Shown: piece by piece, positions 1 to 9,211 of the stretch | Layout of the letters: each line of letters starts with the position of its first letter | How positions within the stretch are numbered: the stretch's first letter is position 1 | Source: Actinomycetota bacterium | GTDB taxonomy: Bacteria; Actinomycetota; Nitriliruptoria; Nitriliruptorales; JAHWKO01 | Direction of reading: 5' to 3' | DNA: 64,000 nucleotides | Assembly: GCA_019347675.1 (NCBI GenBank) | Contig: JAHWKW010000001.1 | Span: 104,958-168,957 of the forward strand | Position numbers and translations under genes: made by a program | Notes under the pieces: model-generated | Databases searched by the model: none | Seen by the model: only the letters and a program-made list of their open reading frames with translations | Told to the model about the DNA's origin: nothing

Positions 1-293
1 CGCGAGATCACCCTTCTCACGCCGAACTCGGCTCGGGCCAGCTGGCAGGCCACCAGGTTGTCATCGTCCTCACGGGTCGTGGCGACGAACACGTCGGCGC
101 GGTCGACGCGGGCCTGCTCCAGGTAGCGCACATCGCAGGCGTCGCCCTCGATGACCAGCACCGGGTACTGGGCGACGAGCGACTCGCAGCGTCCCCGCTG
201 GCGTTCGATGATGCTGACCTCGTGGCCGCGCTCGATCAGGTCGGCGGCGATGTACCGACCGACCTTCCCGCCACCGGCGATGACGACGAACAT
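1..293 (-). CDS. trkA: TrkA-type NAD-binding protein, C-terminus outside the window
   Basis: Peripheral cytoplasmic subunit of a Trk/Ktr potassium uptake system. The visible 97 residues start at an ATG (complement of 291-293) and form a Rossmann fold (RCK_N): glycine-rich loop AGGGKVG at residues 6-12, acidic residue at the end of strand 2 (IIER), then the usual GDACD segment. The ATG overlaps the TGA of the next trkA-like gene (ATGA), so the two are translationally coupled. Tandem trkA genes are common in actinobacteria, which use two one-unit TrkA proteins. The C-terminal domain lies beyond position 1. Confidence 0.9.
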   Translation of the reverse strand, partial: MFVVIAGGGKVGRYIAADLIERGHEVSIIERQRGRCESLVAQYPVLVIEGDACDVRYLEQARVDRADVFVATTREDDDNLVACQLARAEFGVRRVIS

Positions 294-976
294 CACCGCC
301 CACCGTGGACGTGGGCGCGGGGTCGTCGTTCGTCGACCACGAGGTGGCGGACACGGGGGTGGACCCCGCGGCGTGCTGCGGCGACCACCAGGTCACCGCG
401 CTCGAGGCGGTCGGTGGGGCCGGGGATGAAGACGCGCTCGCCGCGCTGCACGGCGCTGACCCGCAGCTTCCCGCTGATCTCGAACCGGTCCACGGTCAAC
501 CCGTTGGCGGCATCCGCCAGGATCATCTCGACGACCTCCACGTCGGGGTCCTCGAACGCCAGGTGCTGGCGGAACGTGGCCTCGCGGAACTCGTTGAGGA
601 ACTGCTTGGCCAGCAGCCCGGTCGCGGACACGTACCGGACGCCGAGCTTGCGGTAGCTCGCCTCCCGTTCCGGGTTGAACAGGCGGGCAACCGCACGTCG
701 CACGCCGTAGATGTGGACGCCGATCTCCACGGCCATCAGGTTGGCGTTGTCGAAGCGGGTCACCGCCAGCAGCCCGTCGGCGTGGCCGATCTCCGCTCGT
801 TCCAGGGTGTCACGGTCGGTGACGCTGCCGACCAGGGTCTCGCCGTTGAACGTGGTGCCCAGCCGGTCGAACGCGGTTGCGTGCACGTCGATGACGATCA
901 CGTCCTCGCCCTCGCTGGACAGCCGGGTGGCGATCTCGGCGCCCAGCCGACCACAGCCTCCCACGATCACGTGCAC
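293..976 (-). CDS. trkA: TrkA family potassium uptake regulatory protein
   Basis: RCK_N domain (residues about 1-120; nucleotide loop VGGCGRLG near the N-terminus, followed by IVIDVH) and a TrkA_C domain (about 135-205). It would bind NAD(H) and gate a membrane Trk subunit that is not in the window. I chose the GTG at 976 because GGAGG lies 5 bases upstream and the protein then begins like other TrkA proteins (V-H-V-I-V-G-G); a TTG at 991 would add five residues. It overlaps the downstream trkA by ATGA, so they form one operon. Confidence 0.88.
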   Translation of the reverse strand: MHVIVGGCGRLGAEIATRLSSEGEDVIVIDVHATAFDRLGTTFNGETLVGSVTDRDTLERAEIGHADGLLAVTRFDNANLMAVEIGVHIYGVRRAVARLFNPEREASYRKLGVRYVSATGLLAKQFLNEFREATFRQHLAFEDPDVEVVEMILADAANGLTVDRFEISGKLRVSAVQRGERVFIPGPTDRLERGDLVVAAARRGVHPRVRHLVVDERRPRAHVHGGR

Positions 977-1095
977 GCGTTCCTCCGGCAACGACCGTCG
1001 GTGTATGGAACCACAGCCTCCCCGGCAGCACCGCCAGGACCTGCGGCGACCCCGGTACCCTTCGGCCAGATCGCCGCGACCAGCCAGGATCCCAC

Positions 1096-2052
1096 GTGCC
1101 CGTCACGCCACACACCCTGTTGCTCGCTGCTCCCCGCGGGTTCTGCGCCGGGGTGGACCGTGCCGTGGTGATCGTCGAGAGGGCGCTCGAAGCCTACGGG
1201 CCGCCGGTGTACGTCCGTCATGAGATCGTGCACAACACCCACGTGGTCGAGTCGCTGCGCCGGCGGGGTGCGGTGTTCATCGAGGACGAAGGCGAGGCCC
1301 CCGACGGGGCGGTGATCGTCTTCAGCGCCCACGGCTCACCGGCTTCGGCCTACCAGCGATCCGGCGAGCGTCACCACACGCTGATCGATGCCACCTGCCC
1401 GCTGGTCACCAAGGTGCACGCCGAGGCACGCCGCTACGCCGACCACCACCACGACATCGTGCTGATCGGCCACCAGGGTCACCAGGAGGTGATCGGCACG
1501 ATGGGTCAGGTCCCGGGCCGGGTCACGTTGATCGAGACGCCCGACGAGGTGGAAACCCTGCCCTTCCCCCGCGACGCGTCCGTGGCGTACATCACGCAGA
1601 CGACGCTGTCGATGGACGACACCGCGGAGGTCGTCCGCCGCCTGAACGGGCGGTTCCCGCACCTCGTGCGTCCCAAGAGCGACGACATCTGCTACGCCAC
1701 ACAGAACCGCCAGGACGCGGTGAAAGCGCTGGCGGGGCGGTGTGACCTGGTGCTGGTCGTGGGATCCCAGACCTCGTCGAACTCGAAGCGGCTGGTCGAG
1801 GTGGCCCGCGACCGGGGCGTCGCGGCGGAGCTGATCGACGACCTCACCGAGATCGACGAGCGGTGGCTCGATCGTGTGGACGTCGTCGGACTGACCTCGG
1901 GCGCCAGTGCGCCGGAGGTCCTGGTCGAGCAGGTGGTCGACTGGTTCCGCGCCCGTGGGACCCGGACGGTGGACACCGTCCACCTGGTCGATGAGGACGT
2001 CGAGTTCCAGCTGCCGGCCGTCTTGGCCCGCAAGCTCGCCGAGGCCGGTTGA
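1096..2052 (+). CDS. ispH: 4-hydroxy-3-methylbut-2-enyl diphosphate reductase
   Basis: Last step of the non-mevalonate (MEP) pathway: reduces HMBPP to IPP and DMAPP on a [4Fe-4S] cluster in the cytoplasm. The three cluster cysteines are present at C17 (RGFCAGV), C101 (DATCPLV) and C199 (DDICYAT), with the substrate-binding histidines H46 and H129 and catalytic glutamate E131 (GHQGHQEV). The full length of 318 residues is normal for IspH/LytB. The start is a GTG. The gene stands alone, divergent from trkA and convergent with the RNase D gene. Confidence 0.96.
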   Translation: MPVTPHTLLLAAPRGFCAGVDRAVVIVERALEAYGPPVYVRHEIVHNTHVVESLRRRGAVFIEDEGEAPDGAVIVFSAHGSPASAYQRSGERHHTLIDATCPLVTKVHAEARRYADHHHDIVLIGHQGHQEVIGTMGQVPGRVTLIETPDEVETLPFPRDASVAYITQTTLSMDDTAEVVRRLNGRFPHLVRPKSDDICYATQNRQDAVKALAGRCDLVLVVGSQTSSNSKRLVEVARDRGVAAELIDDLTEIDERWLDRVDVVGLTSGASAPEVLVEQVVDWFRARGTRTVDTVHLVDEDVEFQLPAVLARKLAEAG

Positions 2053-2093
2053 GCATCGGGTCGTGCGGCGCGCCTGGGAGCGACCGGGGTGCG

Positions 2094-3209
2094 TCACGTG
2101 CCGGTGTACGCCTCCCACAGCACATCCGCCAGGAGGTCGCGCTGCCACGGACGCAGCCCAGCCGCCTCGACCAGCTCGTCGGGCGACGCGGGGTCGCTCA
2201 GCGCTGCGGTCCAAAGCACCCGCCCCGGGCACAGGAATCCGGGGTCGACGCCGAGCTGGTCGGCGACGCGGGCGCGCGCCCGGCGCATCCGGTCGTGTGC
2301 CGCACGGTCGTCGTCGTCTGCCCGTCGCAGCCCCGATGGGCTGGGCTCGTCGGGGGATGAGGCGCCGCGGCGGACGGCGGCCAGGAGGCGGTGGCCGTGT
2401 TGCCGGATCTGGCGGCCGTCGAGCCCGCGTCGCTGCAGGACGTTCAGCGTCGCGGGGGGGTGGGCCGCGATCGCGATCAGCGTGTCGTCGCGGGCGATGC
2501 GTTGCGGCGCGAGGTCCTCCTCGCGCGCGATCGCTTCGCGCTCGTCCCAGACCGCCTTGAGGACCGCCCGGCCGTGCCCGTCGAGGCGGCCGAGCCCTCT
2601 CGTCCGACCCCAGGACCGGGCCTGGATGTGGACGTGTTCCACCGTGGCGGTGAGCTCCTGCTCGTACCAGCTCGTGCGGGCGAGGTCCTCCAGGTGCGTC
2701 GACAGGGCCTCCCACAGTCGCGGCAGGTGCACCACGTCGCCGGCTGCGTAGGCGAGCATGTCGTCCGTGAGCGGCCGCCGCGACCAGTCGGCCCGCTGGT
2801 AGTGCGCCTTGTCGCCGCTGAGCCGCACGTTCAGAACCTGCTCGAGGAGCGGTGCGAGCCCGGTCGGCAGGCCGAGCACGGCCGCTGCGATGGCCGTGTC
2901 GGCCAGTCGCGCCGGCGTACAGTGATCGACCAGCGCTGCGCCAGCGCTCGCCAGCGGCTCGACGTCGTTCTCGAGCGCGTGCAGAACCACCAGGCGCTCC
3001 CCCAGGAAGGACCCGAGCGGCTCGAGGTCGTCCAGTGCGAGCGGATCCAGGATGATGCAGCACCCGTCCACCCCGACCTGGACGAGGGCGGCTTCGCGGA
3101 CGTAGCGGTGGCCGTCGGCCCGTTCCACGTCGATTCCCACTGTCGGGGCGTCGACCGCCGTGAGGGCTTGCATGACCTCGGCGGGTTCGTCGACCAGACG
3201 GACCTCCAC
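2094..3209 (-). CDS. rnd: Ribonuclease D family 3'-5' exoribonuclease with HRDC domain
   Basis: DEDDy exonuclease acting on 3' ends of structured RNA. Exo I is D27-V-E29, Exo II carries N81-D82 and Exo III has Y154-x3-D158 (YAAGDVVHL). The HRDC domain follows at about residues 210-290, and the C-terminal 80 residues resemble the second helical domain seen in actinobacterial RNase D. GTG start; 371 residues. It is divergent from the PIG-L gene, with a gap of about 50 bases. Confidence 0.9.
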   Translation of the reverse strand: MEVRLVDEPAEVMQALTAVDAPTVGIDVERADGHRYVREAALVQVGVDGCCIILDPLALDDLEPLGSFLGERLVVLHALENDVEPLASAGAALVDHCTPARLADTAIAAAVLGLPTGLAPLLEQVLNVRLSGDKAHYQRADWSRRPLTDDMLAYAAGDVVHLPRLWEALSTHLEDLARTSWYEQELTATVEHVHIQARSWGRTRGLGRLDGHGRAVLKAVWDEREAIAREEDLAPQRIARDDTLIAIAAHPPATLNVLQRRGLDGRQIRQHGHRLLAAVRRGASSPDEPSPSGLRRADDDDRAAHDRMRRARARVADQLGVDPGFLCPGRVLWTAALSDPASPDELVEAAGLRPWQRDLLADVLWEAYTGT

Positions 3210-3259
3210 GAGCAGGCAGGCTATCGGCGGTGTCAGGATGTGGTGTGGAGGAGGCTGGC

Positions 3260-4135
3260 GTGACCGACCGCCCCGACACCCTCGGGCTGCTGTGCGTGCA
3301 CCCGCACCCCGACGACGAGTCGATCGCGTGTGGTGGGGTGCTGGCCCGGTACGCCGACGAGGGCCTGCGCGTGGGGGTGGTGACGTGTACCGGCGGGGAG
3401 GAGGGCGAGAACCTGTCGGGCATCGACCTCGGCGACGAGGACATGGCGGTTGTCCGCCGCCGTGAGCTCGCAGCAGCCATCGCCGTTCTGGGCGTGACCG
3501 ACCACCGCACCCTGGGGTACCGCGACAGCGGCATGGCCGGCGCGACCAGCAACGAACATCCCGACAGCTTCCACCGGGCGGACCTGGACGAGGCGGCCGC
3601 CCGGCTGGCCGCCATCATCCGTGACTTCCGCCCCGCGGCGGTCGTCAGCGACGACGACCGCGGGACCTACGGCCACCCGGACCACCTCAAGGCCCACACC
3701 GTCACCGGCCGCGCGATCGAGCTCGCCGCCGACCCCGATGCTGCACTGCCGGCGATCCCGTGGGACGTCGCCAAGTGGTACGTGCACGTGCTGCCGCGCA
3801 GCCGGCTCCACGCGCTGCACCGGCGGTTGCTGGATGCCGGGATCGCGTCGCCGTTCGGGCGTGGTCCCGTGCCCGATGGCGAGGACATGCCGTTCGGGGT
3901 CGCCGACGAGCGGGTCACCACAGCCGTGGACGTGCGTCCCTGGCTGGGGAGGAAGCGTGCGGCCATGCGTGCTCACGGTTCCCAGATCGGGGCGGATTCG
4001 TTCTTCCTCAACCTGCCGGATGACGTCAGCCAGGACGTGTTCGGGATGGAGTACTTCGTCGTCGAGCGGGGGACGCCCGCGAGCGCGGACGTGGAGGACG
4101 ATCTGTTCGCGGGGCTGCGTGGGGCGGATCGGTGA
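3260..4135 (+). CDS. PIG-L family deacetylase, mycothiol MshB/Mca type
   Basis: Zinc-dependent amidase or deacetylase of the LmbE/PIG-L fold. The zinc motif HPDDE lies at residues 16-20 and the third ligand histidine in the later YGHPDH. The C-terminal part (RAHGSQIG followed by a phenylalanine-rich stretch) matches the MshB/Mca subgroup, which deacetylates GlcNAc-inositol or hydrolyses mycothiol conjugates. I cannot decide between the two by eye. I chose GTG 3260, preceded by GGAGGAGG six bases upstream; an in-frame GTG at 3230 would add ten residues without a good ribosome site. It overlaps the next gene by GTGA. Confidence 0.85.
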   Translation: MTDRPDTLGLLCVHPHPDDESIACGGVLARYADEGLRVGVVTCTGGEEGENLSGIDLGDEDMAVVRRRELAAAIAVLGVTDHRTLGYRDSGMAGATSNEHPDSFHRADLDEAAARLAAIIRDFRPAAVVSDDDRGTYGHPDHLKAHTVTGRAIELAADPDAALPAIPWDVAKWYVHVLPRSRLHALHRRLLDAGIASPFGRGPVPDGEDMPFGVADERVTTAVDVRPWLGRKRAAMRAHGSQIGADSFFLNLPDDVSQDVFGMEYFVVERGTPASADVEDDLFAGLRGADR

Positions 4136-4653
4136 GCCGCCCGCAACGCCGCGCCGACCTGACCCCGCGCGCGTTCCGTGACGTGATGGCGCGGTTCGCG
4201 ACCGGCGTCGCGGTCATGACCACCGTCGCCGACGGGGTCCCCCACGGCATGACCGCCAACGCCGTGTGTTCGGTGTCGCTTGACCCTCTGCTCGTGCTGG
4301 TGTGCGTGGAGCGGGGGTCCACCATGGCCCACGCGGTCGGTGACAGCCAGGTGTTCGCCCTGTCGGTCCTGCACGAGGACGACGAGGGTCTGGCGATGCA
4401 CTTCGCTGATCCCTACCGGCCCCACGGGGACACCGAGTTCAACCGCATCGCCACCCGCAAGGAGGTGACGGGCTCGCCGGTGCTGGACGTGGCGATCGCG
4501 TTCGTCGACTGCCGGGTGTGGGCTGTGTACGACGGAGGCGACCACCTCGTCGTGGTCGGCGAGGTCGCCGCGCTCGGCCTCGCAGACGACGACGACCCGC
4601 TGCTGTTCTACCGTGGCGCCTACCGGGGGGTGCGACCGGAAGGGTCGGGATGA
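4132..4653 (+). CDS. Flavin reductase family protein (FMN-binding split barrel)
   Basis: The 173 residues contain one flavin-reductase-like domain: F-A-T-G-V-A-V-M-T-T near residue 22, the flavin-contacting GMTANAVCSVSLDP segment, and a conserved Y-R-G near the end. These proteins reduce free FMN/FAD with NAD(P)H for a partner monooxygenase, or bind F420. No partner oxygenase is nearby, so the partner is unknown. It is coupled at both ends: GTGA overlap with the deacetylase and ATGA overlap with the YjbQ gene. Confidence 0.85.
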   Translation: MSRPQRRADLTPRAFRDVMARFATGVAVMTTVADGVPHGMTANAVCSVSLDPLLVLVCVERGSTMAHAVGDSQVFALSVLHEDDEGLAMHFADPYRPHGDTEFNRIATRKEVTGSPVLDVAIAFVDCRVWAVYDGGDHLVVVGEVAALGLADDDDPLLFYRGAYRGVRPEGSG

Positions 4654-5063
4654 TGGAGAGCCGCGAGGTGCAGCTCGACACCCGTGGGCAGCGCGTGACG
4701 GACGTCACCGACCAGGTCCGCAGCTTCGCCCGCGACGTGGGCGGCGATGGCCTGCTCCACGTCTTCCTCCCGCACGCCACAGCCGGGTTGGCGCTGATGG
4801 AGACCGGAAGCGGATCGGAGCGTGATCTCGAGGAGGCGCTCGAGCAGGAGCTGCTCCCGCGCGACGATCGCTACACGCACCGCCACGGCTCGGTCGGCCA
4901 CGGCGCCGACCACCTGGTGCCCGTCCTGGTGTCGCCGACGCTGGTCCTCGCGGTGCAGGGTGGCGACGTGGTGCTGGGCACCTGGCAGAGCATCTGTGTG
5001 GTCGACACCAACCGCGACAACGACCGCCGCCGCTTGCGTCTGACGGTGTTGCGTTCCGCCTGA
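4650..5063 (+). CDS. YjbQ family protein (secondary thiamine-phosphate synthase enzyme family)
   Basis: 137 residues covering the whole UPF0047/YjbQ domain: LPHATAGLALME in the first half, and G-x-D-H followed by LGTWQSI in the second. The family has weak thiamine-phosphate synthase activity, but its physiological role is not established. The start ATG (4650) overlaps the stop of the flavin reductase; a second ATG follows immediately at 4653. Confidence 0.88.
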   Translation: MMESREVQLDTRGQRVTDVTDQVRSFARDVGGDGLLHVFLPHATAGLALMETGSGSERDLEEALEQELLPRDDRYTHRHGSVGHGADHLVPVLVSPTLVLAVQGGDVVLGTWQSICVVDTNRDNDRRRLRLTVLRSA

Positions 5064-5066
5064 CCG

Positions 5067-6188
5067 GTGACGGCCGAGCGACGCGTCTGTTCGAGCCGTG
5101 CCCGCTCCTGCGAGCGGCGGTGGATCGTGGCGCTCGTCGTGCTGACCGTGATGGCGCCCGCGTGCCGTCCGGGGACCGAGCCTCGGCCGGGCCAGACGCC
5201 GACCGACACGACCCCCTTCACACCGTCTCCCCCCGCACGCGGACTCACCGTCGGGATCGTGCTGGCGCCTCCGACCGAGCTGATCGCCTCGTTGCAGAGC
5301 GACATCGTGCGGTCGACCGCGGAACGGCTCCACGACGTCATCGACCACGACGTGCGGGCCGTCCGAGTGCTCGAACCGCCGCAGGAGGACTTTCGGGGCG
5401 ACCAGCTCGCGTTCCTGGCGGACGAAGGCTTCACGCTGGTCTGCACGGTCGGCCAGGCAGGCGCCGACGACGTGGCGCGGCTGGCGCCCCAGTACCCGGC
5501 CACCCGGTTCTGTCTCCTCGACGGCCGGCTCGCCGACCCGCCTGCCAACGCCATGTCGGTGAGCTGGCGCGTCGAGGAGGGTGCCTTCCTGGCCGGGGCT
5601 GCCGGGGCGCTCGTCACATCGGTGGGTGCGACCGGGATCGTCAGCGCCGTCCCTCCCGGGTCGGCGGACCGCGTGCGCATCGGATTCGAGGCCGGCGCGC
5701 GGTTCATCCGCAGTGACATCCCGGTCGTGATGGCGCCGGCCACCGTCGACCAGGACGTCGCGATGTCCGTCGCCGTCCGCACGGCGCGGGAAGCAGCCAC
5801 CGCGCAGTTCGACGCCGGCGTGCCCACGCCGTGCCTGATGCCGGTGGGCGGGACCGCCGTCGTCCGTGGGGTCGGCGAAGCCGCGGCCGCCTCCGACGGG
5901 CTGGTGCTCGGTTGGGCAGTCGACGTGACCCGTCTGCTGGACGAAGACACCGGTGTGGCCCACGTCCTGGGATCGGTGACGAAGCGGTTCGACACCGCCC
6001 TGGCGCTGGTCGTGGAAAGCGCCTTCGAGGGCGGCGATCGTGACATCCGGCTCGGGTTCGCCGAGGACGGGTTCGCGTTCGTCCCCGGTCCCAGCCCCAG
6101 CTACGGCCCGATCGCCGCTCAGCTGCGTGAGGTCGCCGACGCCATCGAAGAGCGCCGGGTCATCGTCCCTGGCCGCGAACAGCGGTGA
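5067..6188 (+). CDS. BMP family ABC substrate-binding lipoprotein
   Basis: Secreted lipoprotein: positively charged start, hydrophobic segment at about residues 19-29 and lipobox MAPAC with the lipidated Cys at C33. The rest is a basic-membrane-protein (Bmp/PnrA-like) periplasmic-binding fold, a family that usually delivers nucleosides or related solutes to an ABC importer; recognisable parts are TVGIVLAPP at the start and the EEGAFLAGAAGAL segment. No permease or ATPase genes adjoin it, so the solute is unknown. GTG start three bases after yjbQ, so it is probably cotranscribed. Confidence 0.82.
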   Translation: MTAERRVCSSRARSCERRWIVALVVLTVMAPACRPGTEPRPGQTPTDTTPFTPSPPARGLTVGIVLAPPTELIASLQSDIVRSTAERLHDVIDHDVRAVRVLEPPQEDFRGDQLAFLADEGFTLVCTVGQAGADDVARLAPQYPATRFCLLDGRLADPPANAMSVSWRVEEGAFLAGAAGALVTSVGATGIVSAVPPGSADRVRIGFEAGARFIRSDIPVVMAPATVDQDVAMSVAVRTAREAATAQFDAGVPTPCLMPVGGTAVVRGVGEAAAASDGLVLGWAVDVTRLLDEDTGVAHVLGSVTKRFDTALALVVESAFEGGDRDIRLGFAEDGFAFVPGPSPSYGPIAAQLREVADAIEERRVIVPGREQR

Positions 6189-6281
6189 CGCCGACCGTGC
6201 CTCCCTTCGGACCGGCGCGCGTCCTCAAGCCCCACGACCCCCCGGCCTACGATGACCTCATCGGACGAGCGGAGGCCGCGG

Positions 6282-7724
6282 GTGCGTCGCGCGAAGATCA
6301 TCGCGACCCTGGGGCCGGCCCTCGACGACCCTGCCCGGCTCCGGGCGGCCCTGTTCGCGGGGATCGACGTGGTCCGGTTGAACTTCTCCCACGGGACGCA
6401 CGAGACGCACGCGGAGCGCTTGGAGCGGGTCCACAAGCTGGCCCCCGAGATCGGCCGCCCGATCGGCAGCCTCGGCGACCTGCAGGGTCCCAAGATCCGC
6501 CTCGGGGAGCTCCCCAGCGACGGGGTCGAGCTCGTCGACGGCGGCGACGTCGTCCTCATGGGGGGGAGCGAACGGCTCGACAGCTACCACGACGGCGCCG
6601 GGACGCCGCTCCTGCCGGTGGTGTACGAGGGGTTGAGTGGGGACGTCGAGCCCGGGGCGCTCGTGCTCATGGACGACGGTCTGCTGCGGCTGGTCGCGTC
6701 CCGGATCACCGACGGCGAGGTCCACTGCCGGGTCGTGGCCGGCGGCGTGGCCCGGTCGCGCAAGGGCGTCAACCTGCCCGGGGTGGCGGTGTCAGCCAAG
6801 AGCCTGACCGCCAAGGACCGCGAGGACCTGGCCGCCATGCTCGACATGGGGGTCGACTGGGTCGCGCTCTCGTTCGTTCGTCGACCGGAAGACATCAACG
6901 AGGTCCGCCAGTTCATCCGCGAGCGCGGAGGCGAGCAGCCGGTGGTGTCCAAGCTGGAGCGGCCGGAGATCCTCGACAACCTCCCCGCGATCGTCAAAGC
7001 CTCGGACGCCGTGATGGTGGCGCGCGGTGATATGGGGGTAGAGGTCGGTCCCGAGCGCGTCCCGGCCCTGCAGAAGGAGATCATCGCGATGGCCAACTCG
7101 ACTGGCCGACCGGTGATCACCGCCACCGAGATGCTCGACTCGATGATCCGCAGCCCCCGACCAACGCGCGCTGAGGCGTCGGACGTGGCCAACGCCGTCT
7201 TCGACGGCACCGACGCGTTGATGCTGTCGGGCGAGACGGCGGCCGGGCGGTACCCGGTCGAGGCGGTGCGGACCATGGCCAGGATCATCGAGGTGGCCGA
7301 GAGCAGCCGCCACCTCGTGCACCCACCGGAGCCCGGTGCCGACGACATGGCGATCGATCGTGTGGTCGCACGGGCCGCGGTGCAAGCGGCCGAGGACGCC
7401 CGGGCCAAAGCCGTGGTCGTGTTCAGCCTGAGCGGCTCGTCGGTGCAGCTGGTGTCGAAGTTCCGTCCCAACGTCCCGATCGTGGGGTTGACCCCTCGCG
7501 AGGACACCGTCCGGCGGTTGACGCTGATGTGGGGGACCGCGGGTGAACTCGTCCCCGAAAAGGACCACACCCGTGACCTCATCGTGTCCGCCGAGGAGGT
7601 CTGCCTGGGATCCGGGTACGGCCAGCGCGGTGATGCGGTCGTCATCGTCTCGGGGATCCCTGGGGGCCACGGCGGGACGAACCGGATCCTGGTCCACCGT
7701 CTCGGCCACACCCCGGGTGACTGA
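6282..7724 (+). CDS. pyk: Pyruvate kinase
   Basis: Glycolytic enzyme converting PEP and ADP to pyruvate and ATP. Visible motifs are RRAKIIATLGPA at the start, VRLNFSHG, the MVARGDMGVEV active-site segment, TATEMLDSM and SGETAAGRYPVEAV, followed by the C-terminal allosteric domain. At 480 residues it has normal length, without an extra PEP-utiliser domain. I chose GTG 6282 because GGAGG lies six bases upstream and the protein then starts like other pyruvate kinases; the ATG at 6252 lacks a ribosome site. Confidence 0.96.
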   Translation: MRRAKIIATLGPALDDPARLRAALFAGIDVVRLNFSHGTHETHAERLERVHKLAPEIGRPIGSLGDLQGPKIRLGELPSDGVELVDGGDVVLMGGSERLDSYHDGAGTPLLPVVYEGLSGDVEPGALVLMDDGLLRLVASRITDGEVHCRVVAGGVARSRKGVNLPGVAVSAKSLTAKDREDLAAMLDMGVDWVALSFVRRPEDINEVRQFIRERGGEQPVVSKLERPEILDNLPAIVKASDAVMVARGDMGVEVGPERVPALQKEIIAMANSTGRPVITATEMLDSMIRSPRPTRAEASDVANAVFDGTDALMLSGETAAGRYPVEAVRTMARIIEVAESSRHLVHPPEPGADDMAIDRVVARAAVQAAEDARAKAVVVFSLSGSSVQLVSKFRPNVPIVGLTPREDTVRRLTLMWGTAGELVPEKDHTRDLIVSAEEVCLGSGYGQRGDAVVIVSGIPGGHGGTNRILVHRLGHTPGD

Positions 7725-7727
7725 ACT

Positions 7728-7744
7728 GATGCCGGGACGGCATC
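7728..7744. terminator. Short hairpin after pyk
   Basis: Perfect inverted repeat GATGCCG-GGA-CGGCATC directly after the pyk stop, with no T-run. Probably a weak terminator or mRNA 3' end. Confidence 0.5.
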
Positions 7745-7769
7745 TGAAGTTCCCGGGCCAGCGCGTGAC

Positions 7770-8828
7770 GTGACGGCCGCCCGGCCCCGCCTGAAGGAGC
7801 CGTCAGGCCAGCGTCCGCACGGCCGGGAACGGCCGCGCCCCCCGCGCTGGCCGGCCGTCTTCGCCGGCGTGTACGCCGCCGTGACCGCCGCCACAATCGT
7901 GGCGTGGTTCCTGGTCGGCGATCTGTGGTGGACCCAGCCGGTGCACGCCACGACGTTCTACTGGCCGCTCCCGGCCGTGCCGCTGGCGGCACTGGCCCTG
8001 GTGCGTCGTCGGTGGCGGGTTGCGCTCCTCCTCGCGGTGCCCGCCGGCCTCTTCGTGACGGCCTACGGGGGGCTGTTCGTCGGCGCGTCCCCGGCCGTCG
8101 ACGGTGACGTCCGGGTCGCCTCGTACAACACCTACATCCGGTCGTCGGACCTGTCGCACGTGTTCAGCATCGCACGCGCCGAGAGGCCGGATGTGCTCCT
8201 GGTCCAGGAGATCACGCCGCGGCGCGCGGCGGAGCTCGAAGCTGAGCTGGGCGACACGTACCCGCATCGCTGGTTCGGGGACGAGGTCGGGCGCGTCGGC
8301 GGGGTCGGTGTGCTGTCGCGCTTCCCGATCGTCGCGCTCCGTCCGGTCCCACCCCCGCGACCAGCGTCACGGCCCACCGCGGTGGTCCACCTCGACGTCG
8401 GCGGCCGACCGTTGCAGATCGTCCCCGTGCACCTGACGTCGCCCTGTCCGGACTGTGGGGCGTCGTTGCTCGGCCGACAGCGGCTCGAGGTCGATGTCCG
8501 CCGGGCCGAGATCGACGCGGCCCTGGCCGAACTGGATCCGGACATCCCCGCAGTCGTCGGCGGCGACCTGAACTCGACCCGGCGGTCGGACCCCTACCGC
8601 CACCTGGTCGCGGCCGGGTTCCGTGACCCCCAGATCGAGGCGGGGGCCGGGCCGGGGTTCACGTGGCCCGCTGGCACCGATCGGCTGCCTGACCGGCCTC
8701 TGCTGCGCATCGACTGGGTCATGGCACGCGGGATGATCCCCGTTGACGCGTGGGTCGCGTCGACCGACGGCTCCGACCACCGCCCCGTCCTGGCCGATCT
8801 CGCCTGGCCGGGAGGGGCGGGGGGATGA
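7770..8828 (+). CDS. Membrane-anchored endonuclease/exonuclease/phosphatase family protein
   Basis: Three hydrophobic segments fill the first 110 residues (about 27-46, 62-78 and 83-104), then an EEP domain runs to the end: RVASYNTYI, LLVQEITPRR with the metal-binding Glu, GGDLNSTRRSDPYR and the C-terminal SDHRPVLADL with the catalytic His. This arrangement (UPF0294/YafD-like) places the phosphatase domain outside the cell or at the membrane surface; the substrate is unknown. GTG start. The stop overlaps the start of the next gene (ATGA). Confidence 0.85.
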   Translation: MTAARPRLKEPSGQRPHGRERPRPPRWPAVFAGVYAAVTAATIVAWFLVGDLWWTQPVHATTFYWPLPAVPLAALALVRRRWRVALLLAVPAGLFVTAYGGLFVGASPAVDGDVRVASYNTYIRSSDLSHVFSIARAERPDVLLVQEITPRRAAELEAELGDTYPHRWFGDEVGRVGGVGVLSRFPIVALRPVPPPRPASRPTAVVHLDVGGRPLQIVPVHLTSPCPDCGASLLGRQRLEVDVRRAEIDAALAELDPDIPAVVGGDLNSTRRSDPYRHLVAAGFRDPQIEAGAGPGFTWPAGTDRLPDRPLLRIDWVMARGMIPVDAWVASTDGSDHRPVLADLAWPGGAGG

Positions 8829-9196
8829 CCGAGGTCCCCGACGAGCTCCGCGATGAGCGGTACTGCTACCTCACCACCACCCAGCGGGTGACCGGCCGGC
8901 GGCATACCGCCGAGCTGTGGTTCGTCCCGGCCGAGGGAGGGGTGTACCTGTTCAGCGGCTCCGGGGGGCTGACCACCTGGTGCCTGAACCTGCAGGCGTC
9001 CGAGCAGGGCGTGCTGCGCATCGACGGGCGGTCGTGGTTGGCGCGGGCGGCGTTCCTGGGTGAGGACGACGATCGGCGGGTCGAGGCCCTCAACGCCTTC
9101 CACGGCAAGTACGACCCGCCCGGCAAGGACCGCACCGGTCCGTGGATCCGGAACGCGGTGGTCGCCCACGTCGTGCTGGTCCGTGAGGTCGCCTGA
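8825..9196 (+). CDS. Deazaflavin (F420)-dependent nitroreductase-like protein (Ddn/DUF385-like)
   Basis: 123 residues with the split-barrel pattern of the Ddn family: CYLTTTQRVTGRRHTAEL, then VYLFSGSGG, then TWCLNLQAS. These actinobacterial proteins bind coenzyme F420 and reduce quinones or nitro compounds; the substrate here is unknown. A generic PNPOx-like protein is the alternative. The start ATG overlaps the preceding stop, so it is coupled to the EEP gene. Confidence 0.72.
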   Translation: MTEVPDELRDERYCYLTTTQRVTGRRHTAELWFVPAEGGVYLFSGSGGLTTWCLNLQASEQGVLRIDGRSWLARAAFLGEDDDRRVEALNAFHGKYDPPGKDRTGPWIRNAVVAHVVLVREVA

Positions 9197-9211
9197 CCCC
9201 TTAGCCCGGCC

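Noticed and set aside
1336..3618. 760-codon minus-strand frame over ispH and RNase D
   Set aside because: Low-complexity Arg/Pro/Ala, crosses gene boundaries; shadow of ispH and other genes.
8825..9196. Pyridoxamine phosphate oxidase
   Set aside because: The conserved TTTxRxTGRRHT and GSGGxxTWCLNL pattern fits Ddn/F420 proteins better than PNPOx.
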